A stretch of DNA of 64,000 nucleotides from Triops longicaudatus (Eukaryota > Arthropoda > Branchiopoda > Notostraca > Triopsidae), in the NCBI GenBank assembly GCA_022885665.1, contig JAGQDJ010000138.1, positions 79,998 to 143,997 on the forward strand, in the 5' to 3' direction. This document shows, in pieces, positions 1 through 11,800 of the stretch. Numbering within the stretch: position 1 is the first letter of the stretch; every line of letters starts with the position of its first letter. The notes beneath the pieces are model-generated. The model did no database searches. It had not been told where the DNA came from and saw nothing but the letters and a program-made list of their open reading frames with translations. Position numbers and translations under genes: made by a program.

Positions 1-1428
1 TCGAGACTGACTATATAACTACACTTGTCAAAGCATACCAAAAATCTAAGTAAGGTTAATTTTCAAACATTTTTGCAACAAAATTTCCATTTTTAGTCTC
101 GTTCGTACCATTTTTAACCGATTTGGACGTGAACTATTTCAATAAACGATTAATGCACCTTACATTGTACATTGTTGCTGGAAACTAACAACAACAAATA
201 ATCTTCTGCGTTACCAAAACTGGGTAAACAACAATGAACATCTTTGCCCGAAGCAAGACCGCTTGAACAACAAGGGTGAATCCTGTTACCGAAGAACAAC
301 TGGTTCTAGACCACAATACAGAATTTAATAATTCGAAGAATACCTGCCACCGGAGTTTAATAATTCGAAGATACATAGTATCTTGCAGTCAAAAGCGGTA
401 ATAAAACAATGAATTCTCTATTCTACACAGCAATTTTAACAATGAAAGTATAAAAACTGAATACTGTTTATCCTAACCAGAAATGTTCATCCGAAGCTTT
501 CTGTCACAGCAAAATAAATCTACACATCCCTTACAAAATCGCTCCAAGAGTTAGACGCAAACTTGTGTTGTCATTCGAGTTACAATGAAGATCTTCATCG
601 TCATTCACGTAAATCCCTCATCGTGCATCAGAGTCCTGCAACAACACGTTTTTTTCTTTTTTTTTGGCCCATGTACTAAAAGGAAGCTCAAGTCTTGCAA
701 TAAGGCTGGCTAGAAGAAAGTTCCCCATTGAGGCTTTAGTTCCGTGTTCTTTCTGCACTACATCATTGATTTGTGGTACTGGTATCAGCTTTCGACGCAG
801 TTATCTCACATCTTAGCGCATTTTCTCCTCTCTTCCAAAAGAAAAAAAAAAACTTCCTTTCACCTCCCCCAGAAAAAAAAAGAGAAAAACAAAAATTGCT
901 GATACAAGCGCTCCTTAACGGTTTTAACACCCCTTTCCCCTCTCCCTCCCGCCCCCTCTTTTGGCTATGTAAAAGTTTTGTCTTAATTAACGACATTTCG
1001 GAGCCCAATGACACTAAGAAGAACGGCAACTCCGTAACACTACAGCAAAGTACCGCCAGTCAGGCAAGTATAGCAGTTATTGTACTAACTGCAGAAAACT
1101 TTGGGGTGGCTAACAACGCAAGTTTCTTCGGGAGTAGAGAGTTCGTTGCTCGCGGCCAAGCAACTTGAGTTCAAAAGAAGATATTCCCTCGCTGTTGTCT
1201 AAACCTTATTAACGCTTACCGTTACACAGTTGACATTATTATCCCGTTCTAATTCCCTATTTTCCACCGAATTTCGCTTCCTTCGTAACAACAGCAAAGC
1301 CATTATGTCCCACTATGTGAGGCTTTCTTTTTCAATTTTAACCTACTATAAATTTCCCCCACAAGAGAGCAAAATACTCGGAGGAAAATATCGAAAAGTA
1401 ACCTAAGTGCTCATGCAGGGACAAATAC
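1..1428. other. Intron following exon 41 (left edge of window)
   Basis: Non-coding on inspection. Holds A- and T-rich runs (645-666, 838-895). The 131-codon plus-strand open frame at 773-1168 runs through homopolymers and is judged a chance frame. The next Dys exon must lie beyond the left edge. Confidence 0.6.
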
Positions 1429-2895
1429 CTTTGAAAACTTGGATTGCGAGTCGACAATTTCCATGAAAAGTTGTAATTTCTTCTCCAAGATGAGAAAGTT
1501 GTGATGGGACTTGAGCAAATCAGGCGGAGGCGCTAGAGGGCGTGAAGGTGACGGCGTGGAGGAAGGTGAGGGTGCCGGGACAATATTGACAAGGGAGGGC
1601 CAATTGGACTGACTGGTATGACTACTTTCGGAAGGAGAAGACAAAACCCATTCGGCGCCATGACTTTCCAACAACGTAAACGGTTGCAAGGAGAGACGCT
1701 GTTGTAACTGGGACCCTAACGCCGATACCGGCAGTAATTCCTCCGATCCGTCCAGGTCATCGTCAATTTCGTCTAAGCGATTCGGGTGCGAAAGTGGTCT
1801 TGCCTTCTTTAACCTGTGATTGCCTCCGGCACCAGCAGGAGGAGTTCCTTCGGTGGCCGATCCCACTGCTGGCCGGGGCATACTGGCTGACCTGCCGGAG
1901 CGTAACACCACTTCATGCTCCGTTGGCCTCGATCTATTGGTCCTCCTCCGTCTCAGGTCAAACTTGTCCTCAGGGGCGGGACTGGGAACGTGTTGCTGTA
2001 GTTGTTGATGGGGTTCATTACGGGCCACGGTGTGTTTGGAACCAGCGGGCGGCACCAACTTACAGGGATTGGGGCCACGGAGATCACTCGAACTGAGGGT
2101 AAACCGCACCGGATGTGCCGTGGCTGGCTGCTGAGCGAACGGTGACGGACCGTTAGCCAGTAAAAGCCTAGGTAGGGATTTGGAGTGACTAGCCGCGTTG
2201 TAGTAGGTAGCGGAAGACGAATGATTGCCATTAGATAAGGCGTGCCAAGCCGGTACGGGATACCGTCTGGGTCCCGGCAGGCTGGGTTCATTTTCTAAGG
2301 GATAAAGCGGCTGCGAGACGGCCATTCGCTGCTTGCCAGTGCTTTGACTACTCGCTGCTAAGTTCTTTGATGGATTACACGTGCTAAGTCGGCTCGAGTG
2401 CAGCAACAGGGGAGTGGACTTGGTCCTAATAGGCCCAGGCCGCGGCTTGTACCCTGTTGCTGCGGCACTGCTCATGGCCGATGAAGCAATTGCTGCAGCA
2501 ATGTTTCCAGCAGTACTGGTCACATTGTTTACCGGCTTTTGGGAGTGCGGAGGACCGGGAGCGGGTGAAGGGGGAGCGTGAGAATGGGAATTGGGAGGAT
2601 TTAACCCTTGTCGGAGCATAACTGGGTTTTGAGATTCTGTCCGCGGAAGTTCGGTGGCAGAATTAACGCCTTTATTGAGTGGGTTGCGGGACAGGGGTCG
2701 ATTACGGTACGGGGGTGGATTACGTTGGTTAAGGACATGGTGGCCCGAATGAGCGGTAACGCTGGGTTCGCAAGTCAAAATGGTAGGCTGTTTGCCGCCT
2801 TTACGCGACGGAGGGTTGGGAGCCTGGATGCATGGCCGGGGTGGATTGGCAGAGGAGGGGGTGGAATTCGAACTTTTTACTAACGAGAGGGGCAT
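1429..2895 (-). CDS. Dys: Dys exon 41 or isoform-specific first exon (489 codons, disordered)
   Basis: Open from the ATG at 2895 to donor AAG|GTATTTG at 1429. The sequence is rich in Pro, Ser, Ala, Asn and Arg, has no spectrin pattern for about 460 residues, and includes a basic stretch (LRRRRTNRSRP) and an acidic one (LDEIDDDLDGSEELLP). It ends in a helix, NFLILEKKLQLFMEIVDSQS. An in-frame TGA sits directly before the ATG, so it either begins translation here, as the first exon of a short isoform, or is entered from an acceptor inside: CTCTCGTTAG|TAAAA at 2879 (phase 1), or GCATCCAG|GCTCC at 2823 (phase 0, which would join exon 40 directly). Higher GC than its surroundings. That it belongs to Dys is inferred from strand, donor and position; it could in principle be another gene. 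Confidence 0.68.
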
Positions 2896-5800
2896 TCAGG
2901 GGGCGCTGACTTTCAGCTTTCACTTGTATCCTCCCGCAACTTTGCCCAGGAGACGGGTACTCTCAATGAAGGAACTTGCAATTTCAAAATTTGTCACCAA
3001 AATTGCGTCGTCAAGCTTTCGAATTTGAGGCTAAGGTAGTAGGCAAACCGTTGCTAACCAAATGGGGCTGCTAGCACTGCTAGGTTCCGTAAATCAACCA
3101 CTTTTAAGACACGTTGACAAGATTCATAAACTCGGTGGATGTAAGAAACTTGTCTTGACACACTAAAATTTATGGTATTTAACTCTCCGACTTTTAACCC
3201 AAGGTAGATTTACGAGGCTTAAAAAACTCCGGTCGATCATGTAAGGCTGGTACTTGGTGGGAAGAGATGCACATAACACTCACGTAGTAAAGAATCTTGC
3301 GAATCGGAGTGCTACGGCAAGAGCAAGTGTTATCGAGAGTAGCTCATGAGGAAGACTAACGGGTCAACTGCGACTCGACGTTCTTCCCGGGAGTTGAGTT
3401 GAAAAGGGCAGATCGACCATACGTACTGCAACGTCGCCTCAAACTCAACAAACTCTCCTAACGCGCCTGTCTCTCGCTCTCTTGCTTTCTCCCTCTCTTC
3501 TCGTGCATGTGCCGTTTACCAATGCGTCCCATAGTACCGGGCAATATCGAGAGTAGTAATGCGTCCCAAGACCCTTCTGCCCCCTCACCCCTCCCGCACA
3601 GCTCAACAATCCTTTTCCACGTGAGAGTATTTTTCATTTTTCTTTCCCTATCAAAAAGGTCATATATGAGCCAAAAAAACGTTTTTATTCTTCTTTAAAT
3701 TCCCTTTAAAGCATAACTTTACTCGTCTCTTTCGGACTACATTTCCCTTCACGGAATGTCAAAACTGGTGCACATCTCACGTTTGGTATTGAGTACGGGG
3801 TGGGAGCTCAAGTCCTGAACGCTTGAATGGCTACTTTGGCCACATAATAAAATGCTGACGGAAGAAAGCACCAAAAATGGCCGATATGCGAAAATATTTG
3901 GTTCCCGAGCGCTATTTAGTCTCCTGCCTGGCAGAATTTTGGATTCTTCTCTTTTATGGGGTGGAAAGACGGTCGAGGAATACGCAAAGAGTAGGCAAGA
4001 GACAGCTTAAATGACGTTTAAGCCGAAAATAAAATCGTCCCAGAAAATAAAATTGGGTTTTCAAGTTGAATGTGAAGTGGGTGCACAGGCCTCAGGTTCC
4101 TTTAAAGTGGTTACCCGGTACAATGCATAACATGTCACGTGACTGGTAAAATTAAAACCACTTGAATGCATTCTTGGTGTTTCTGGAGAGGGAAGTTTAA
4201 GAAAAGGAAAACATCTGAGGAAAGGCTAGGAAGCTGGACACGACCAGGGGTTACGGAGGCTGAGGCACGAAAATTAAGGAACTTTTGTTTCTCCAGGACT
4301 TTTAACGAATTCTTGTCCTCAATTCTAACACGAAGCTAAAGAGAGACGAAGTCGCTGGAGCAGAAGGACAGGGCTGTTAAGTTTTAACCCAAAATACGCT
4401 CGGAATAGTACGCGAGTCCTGGACAGTACTCTCCATGTCGCGTGATGGGATTATTGCGTGTACCTGACGTGCATTCGCCTCAATCAATTTGAGAGGGAAA
4501 ACCCACGAGCGATCTGAGCGAAGAGCTGGGACAACTTGTAAGCTAACTCTGATGAAGAGGAAATAGACCACTAACGGGTCAAGGTCACTCAAAAGTTTGT
4601 TTTTCACACAAAACGCTTTTGTTTTATAATAAAGATATTGTTCTGGCCTTATTCCTTACGATCAAAAGCAGAACTAAGAGAAAACTACTTGGTAAAGACG
4701 GTGCCTCCGGAGTCACCGCTGACAATTCACAGTAAAAGAAATGTATTTACATATATTTATCCTTTACTACCTCTTTCGTTCGGCTTTAAATAAACAGCTG
4801 AACTTTCTGAAGAAAGAGATCGATTATGTTAGTTTGGTTTTGATTTAGCTTGCCTTTTCATTACGCTTGCTTCGTTTAAATGTACAAACTCTTATATAAG
4901 AAACCCGATTGGAACGAGGAGCACAAGAAAACTCGGATACAAGAGACAACTACTCTCACTACCGAAGTCTCATTGTCTTTCTTGCGAATAAATCGCTTAC
5001 CCAGGCTAGACTAGTGTAAATGCTGGTTACCTCATAATTGACTCAATATGATGAATAACAGCTTTCAGTTCGAGACACACGATTAAAGTTATTCAAATCT
5101 AAGCCCAGTTATCAACCCAAGCCGGAAAAAAAACGGGTCCGCACTACCATACGAATTTTCGGTACGCTAACCGACGTTTGGACTATCGAAAAATACTGGT
5201 TGATGTGAATCCCAAGCCCTATTGACCAACTAAACGTAGATCAACCTTCCATGAAACCTTACATCTACTTATAACCTTTGTTACAACAACAAAAATGCAG
5301 TTTTTGCACGGATGGGTTGCTCTAGCATGCTTATGCAGGATAAAACGGCACCGTGAAGCGTTTACAAAGTAGATCGAATAAATGTAACCTTCCAAAGAAC
5401 AGCTTTCACCTTAAGCCTGAACTGACTAAATACGGATTTGGATTAGCGTTAATTTCGGAAAGCTACCACAAGGTAACCTGAGTTTAATACCCAAAGTTAT
5501 CTAAAACAACATAGGCAAAAGTCCAAGTAGAACAAATTTCTGCGGAGCTTTTACCCTCGCAAGTGGCAGAGACCCCGCTGTAGCTCAATCGAACGCTGTG
5601 TATTTCCCACGTCGTGGATTCTAATCAATGGGAAATCTTAAAATCTCTCCATGACAATAACCATGAACCCCTTGGGGAAAAAACTACCGCCCTGCGAAAT
5701 AATTCCAGAGAAACATGGTCCCTTGCAAAAAAGTATGGCTAAGAAGCAAGCGAAAAAAAAGTAGCTCAGAAAAACTGAAATGTCAAGCTCTTGTTGTAAA

Positions 5801-8800
5801 GCTGAGAGACGCAGATGTGCTTGCGATAGGAGATCGATCCTTGCCATTCAAATTAGATGCCAAGTAACGGCCTTCCCTTGGCTTATGCCACGGCGCAAAC
5901 TTTTTACTTCAAAGAAGAAAAAATAGTTTTTAAAAAATCATTTGTCTTATCATTGTTTGTTTTTACGACTTCTTAGGGTTTGCCTTCTTGGCCTTGTCAC
6001 TTTCGACCTCCATTTATCAGACTCAAAACAAACGTCTTGTGGGGAGCAAAGAAAGCGAGAAGGAGAACGAAGGGGGTTAAACAGGCCTTAAGAGGAAAAA
6101 CAATTTAATAAGCCTAGGAAAAGCAGCAACAACTCCTTCAAATTGTCGTGGGGGTAAATCATACTTCACCGCGACGCAAGGCAAACACACTCCGAGGAAT
6201 ACACTCACTTCCTAGGAGGGTGAAGTGATCGAACCTGCCACTTAACTTGTCAAAATATGTAACCAACCTAAAGCCAACTGTGATCAGAACACAGCTTCCT
6301 CCATTGATTTCTCGCATCAAACAATGAAAACCTCTACACGAAGCACATAATTAAGTGCCTAAATAGGGCTCGGTGAGGAGCGTCAACGCTTTCTCGCTCT
6401 CCGGCCCTCATATTAGCTGAAAGTCAGGTCAGTATCCTAGATTGAACTAGCTAACCTGAACGGTAATATTTATCTCTACGATTGAATGACGCCAATGAGA
6501 ACGAATACGTGCGGGTTTCCGTGCGTTAGGAGAATAGAATGTTTTAAACAGCGCTAATATCCTTGTCATCTGAATTTCCTGCAACAAACTGCGTGCAAGC
6601 TGTCTCTAGGGCCACACGAGGGATTTTGGAAGTGTTTAGAAAATGGGAATGGCTAAAAAGGATATCTGTCACTAAAGAGAGACAGGACGATCCATCTCGT
6701 TTGGGGCTGGGGCGTATTGTGTGGGACGCTAGAAGCTCATTGAGTTTTGTGGACGCCCATTTTAGACGATGCAAAATCCCTCGCTTTTACAACAGCTTCG
6801 CTGCGTAACATAGCAGCCCATGCGGTTTTCTTACACACTTTATGGATCAAACGCTTTTAGAGAAAGAGGAGTTTTACATCCTGCGCATACCCCCATAAGA
6901 GACATATACGTCACTAGCCTAAAATGGAACGGTTTGGTTAGGAAACAGTGGTTGCAAGTTGAAAACTCATAATTCAGAAGCTGCTATACGAAGACAATGG
7001 CGGTATTAGTACACTAATTTAAGCTTAGTTTCACGATAACGAATTACTGTACTAACAACTTCTTGAAGTCTAGAACGTAAATATAATGTAGCTGCACGCT
7101 ATATTATTTACACAATCCTGCCCCGGCTGTTCAATGTTTCGAGAAAAAAATATCGAATACAAAACTTACGATACTCATTTAAAATTATGACTCCACACTT
7201 GAGTAACAACGTGCGTAGTTTGATGCTAATTGTTCTCCAAGATTTATAAGACAACAGGAAACTAACTCACCAAACGTCTCCGTTTGGAGAACTTTTCCTC
7301 TCTTTCTTGCTAACCGAATCAAAGTAAGGGTGTTTACAAAATAAGGAAATTAACTAAAAAAATATGCAAAAGATGCTTATTGCATTACAATATACAACAT
7401 TCAAGCAAGTATCCCTATGGATAACTACAGTATACTGGGCAACTAAGAAAATTCCAAGACGAGAGCCTTGATGGGTAACGGAGTATTCGCGAAACTATGT
7501 CACGCAACACTCCTCACGCAACCGTCATGGCCAAAACATATTGTATAATATTTCGCTCGGTTTATTTTCAACTTTGTTTTCCTTGTCCATCACACATCGA
7601 GTCCAACTTCGTAGGCGCAAAAAAAAACATATTTTCCTAAAAGTTTGCTTGATGTTTCCGGACATCTGGAACGAGGCTGAAGTTTTGCAAATTCTGCTCA
7701 TAGAAGCGTCTTTTGGCCTCGCAGATGAAAAAAAATCAGGTCCAGCTGGCATCTCAACTCAACTCTGGCGACGACTCAAAACTTGGACCAAATACAAAAA
7801 TGTTTCGGCCTAGAGTGACTTATTTTTTAACTTCCGCTACTCTTAAACTCGTCCTAATTAGACAAGAATGTCCTATTCAAGGAAGTTCTACCCCGGGACG
7901 CTTGCGTTGGCCCAGCAAAGAAAGCTCGTGTTTTCCATTTTTATACAGACGGCGTTATATTAGGCCGTTATGTTTCTTATATGGTTCGTATTTTTCGCTG
8001 ACGAAACTTAAATTAAAGCAACTTATTTTTAAATAATTAATCCAACATGGTGATTTGCTCTTGGCTGGGAAGCAACTTCTTTCTTCTACTATCCAGTCCA
8101 AAGCTTTGTCAAAATTACCAAACCTAATCTAACCTAACCAATAAATTCATGTAGAAAGTATTTCAGTAAAAAAAAGTCTGATATTAATCATCTTATACAG
8201 TATTTAGAATACTTACTATGAATGCATGCCTTATTCTTACTGACCAACGAGCTGAATACCTTGACATCTTTCAACTTACAAGACTTGGCATTGCACCTCC
8301 TACTGGAAAATAGAGATCAAGCTGGGTTACTTATTTCATCTCCAATTTGGAGTTGTCACCTGGACCGTTTACCACAATGCTTTTTCCAGAACTGATCATG
8401 CTAAAAACAATTCCATAATGGATGAAAGGTAAGGGAGTATCTCGCCATCTGATACGTCCGTACCGAGTTCCAATAAAGACGATCCATAACGCGTTTACAA
8501 AAGAATTGAGTGCAGCGAGAAGAATCGCGCCGGTTTCCTATTCTAGACGGGAAGATTGACTGACGGAAATCAACTCGTTCGTGGCTATAGGATTGTGTGA
8601 GGGGTAGAAAATAGCTCTGTACACTGTCAAAAGGGTGCCCGGGGAGCCACGGTCGCATATTGACGCAACAGCTGACGGCCACTTGACCCGTCGCTCGGGG
8701 TTCTATCGCAAAGGCTATTAAACTTGTGTGTACAGAGAAAGAGAGAAAGTGAGAAGGCAACAGACCATCGCTTCCAATTACTATCCAGCCCACCAAGGAT

Positions 8801-11800
8801 AGGACGTGATTAATAATAATAAATAAATAAAAATGAAAAAGTTTAAGTCGGTTGTCAAGACCACGAAAAAAAAGTAAATTTCTTTTGTTCCCTCTCATTT
8901 TTTCTTCAGTTCCCTTTTTTCGTACTTGCGTTACGAAGTTAAGTGGGGAGTACAGAACGTACGGTGTAGCGTACAAGATTCTTGTACTGTACAGTACATG
9001 AGGAACCAACACACTTAACAAGCTGAAGTACGTGGAAAATCCTTTAAACATTTTTTTAGGGTAGAAAACCCATTTCGCTCCCCTTGGGGGGTTAACTGTT
9101 TCTATTATCTTCTACTGGCCAGTCTTACGCGAAAAATAAAATAAAAAAATAAATAAATAAAAACAAAATAAAATAAAAAATGAGATTTCCTCATTAGTCG
9201 TGTTAAAGGACAACACGCGCAGTGAAGCTTTTATCTCTCCCACTTTCGCTCACCCAAAGCTCGTAAACAAGTACAATTTATTTAAACACTTCCCTTGTCA
9301 CGCCAAGCGCAGGACAGCACACGTGCAAGCATTTTACGGCACTTGGGAAACCCCGGAAGCTACGAGATGTAAATTATTTCCTTACATTTCGCTTATGGGT
9401 AAATGAAACACAACTTGATACGGTACAGTTAATGATTACTAATCAAAACATCAACACGGCTGTTCCATTAGAGCAGGTATACCAATACATTTTCAACACA
9501 ACTGCATTTTATGGCCTGCAACAATGATTTTAAATATAATTAAAACATTAATTTAATTTAACAGAAGAAGAATTATGCAACTCACTAATCGCCAAGCTTC
9601 TAGCCTAATAGAACAAGCTTCTAAAGTAGTTTCAAAGTTGTACAGAGATGCCACGAGAATACGGGACATTATTGTTGCGACGGGATAACTTTTCAATAGT
9701 GATATCGCTCTCTATTCTTTCCTTTTAGCTATTCTTCGCTGCAAGAGAATGAAATATCGAAAAGCTTGTCTTTTTAATAAATAAAGGAAACGGTCAGTTA
9801 TATAACGTCCATGCAATTTTGTGAACTGTTGGACTCTTTAAGTCACCGAAATTGTGAAAAATCTCCGTTTCGCTTGTTGCTAAGGTCGGCTTCATTTTTC
9901 CAAAATATTTCCCAGATCTCACAATACGAATCGGTAAGAGCAGGAAAAACAAAAAGGTTCCACGGTTGCCTGGGCTATGTAAACAATGGACAGCGAATCT
10001 GGAAACTTTTTGCAGGATTGGAAATTTGATTGACAACGGCAACCCACAACCCTTCCCTATCCTCCCTTTATATTTTCTCGGGAGCCAAGGCCCAACCAGA
10101 GTGTCGTAAAAATGCTCCTGGTTTGGTAAAGACCAGCCCTAACCAGCAATTTTCGAATGTCTTTCGGTCAGTCTTCTTTCACCCGTCAAGGCCAACGGAT
10201 GCGAGCTTATTGCATGCTGAGACAACAAATTGTCGGCAATGACTTCTACTAGATAATTCTCTTAAGACTGCATTTTACTAAACCAAAACTGGAAAACCTT
10301 ACGTAACTTGCTGGTAAATCACATAATCAATGAAGATAAGCTTTAAGGTTAGACTTGTACAGTGGAGGTAAATGGCTTGATCTGAGGCGCTTTCGGGACT
10401 AGTTTAGTCGCCCAACTTAGTACATGCGAAACACACTGCCAAGTCGGTGCAAAAGCGTCGCACACAAGTTTTCTCTGGATTTACGAATAACTCGATAAAG
10501 ATTATGCAACAATTCCCATGTAAAACGCTTGCAATTCGAGGTAAATTAAATGATGCTCTCCAATTCTGTTTAAGATTTCCCCGGGGGCAATATAGGTCTC
10601 TTGAATCTTTCGCCTTTTTTTGTTCATCGGAAGAGGGGGGCAAAAATGGAAGCTAAGCAGCTTTCGACCTTCTTTCTTTAATATCCAAACAGATTTTACG
10701 GCGAATCACCCGGCGCATCAAGTGGACTATAAAGCAAGAAACCTGTGTTGAGCTCTTAAAAGGCGAACGTAGCGTACAGCATACAGTGCGGGGAAGCCTG
10801 GGACTGCGTCGATAAGCTAAAAGTACTCCTACTTACTCCCGGGTTTTGCAACTTTGCATTAAGCCATCGACGATTTGGCGCACACAAGCAGCAGCAGGGT
10901 AGCAAGCACAACCCACGGGGTCCGTAACGAAAGACCAATTCTTGCACAATACTCAACCAAGCAAAAGCTTATTTCATATGCAGAGTTCGATGCAATGTCT
11001 CCCTGTTTCTCCATCTCAGTTAAACAGTAACATTTCTTAGTGTACCAGTACTCTGTTGTTTCAGGACAGTTACGAGCACTATAATACAACTATTGTGACT
11101 CAATTTTTGTTTCCTCCTTCTTTTCACTCTTTTTGACAAACCAACATGCCAAAGCCTGGCAGACTAAAACCTCTATCCCACAAATCGGGCTTTCTTGCAT
11201 GCAAATGTTGACCCATAACTAATGAAGAGTATAGTCAACACGTCAACACACTCCTTTGTCGCGCCACGACAAAAGTACGATAAACTTACGAACAGATTTG
11301 TATACAGGTACGGAAATCTAATGCTTCGACAAACTTTGTGCAACTTACTTAAAAGTTACCTATTTCTCCTGGAAATCAACGTAAAAGAAGACATCTATTT
11401 CCGGAGAATAGACAACTAACTCAAAACAAAATAAACCTGCCACGACAGCAAGTGAACGTAAATGTAAAAATCTCCTGTGGCACGCTAAGTTGCATGAATA
11501 GGAAGCACAGAGCAACTCGTAGTATAAACATGGCAATAGACGAAACGGGTAGTTAGCAATTGTCAAATATGTACTTACGAAATTGCACGGTAAACACGAA
11601 AATATTTTGAAAAAACGAGAATACATTAAAATAAACTACCAGAATGTCACTGAAGGATACCTCCATCGAGCCAAGTTGCTTGAAATGAGAAACTCCGGAT
11701 ATGAAGCTTTGGCAACTTTACGTGTTCAGCGCTGAAATAAGTGAAGGAATGAATGAGGTTACCTTAACAGTTAATTCTTTGTTTCTTCAAAATGAATATA

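Noticed and set aside
1794..2883. Several plus-strand and second-frame minus-strand open frames inside exon 41
   Set aside because: Shadows of the GC-rich exon 41 coding frame.
4435..4520. Possible minus-strand exon between TTGTCCCAG and CGTCAG|GTACAC
   Set aside because: About 61 nt, open in one frame only, no match to dystrophin; splice-like signals of this quality are common by chance.
5550..5600. Possible 41-nt minus-strand exon (RSIELQRGLCHLR) with ACACAG acceptor and GTAAAA donor
   Set aside because: Phase 0 to phase 2 does not fit the next exon's acceptors, and there is no similarity to the expected R22 segment.
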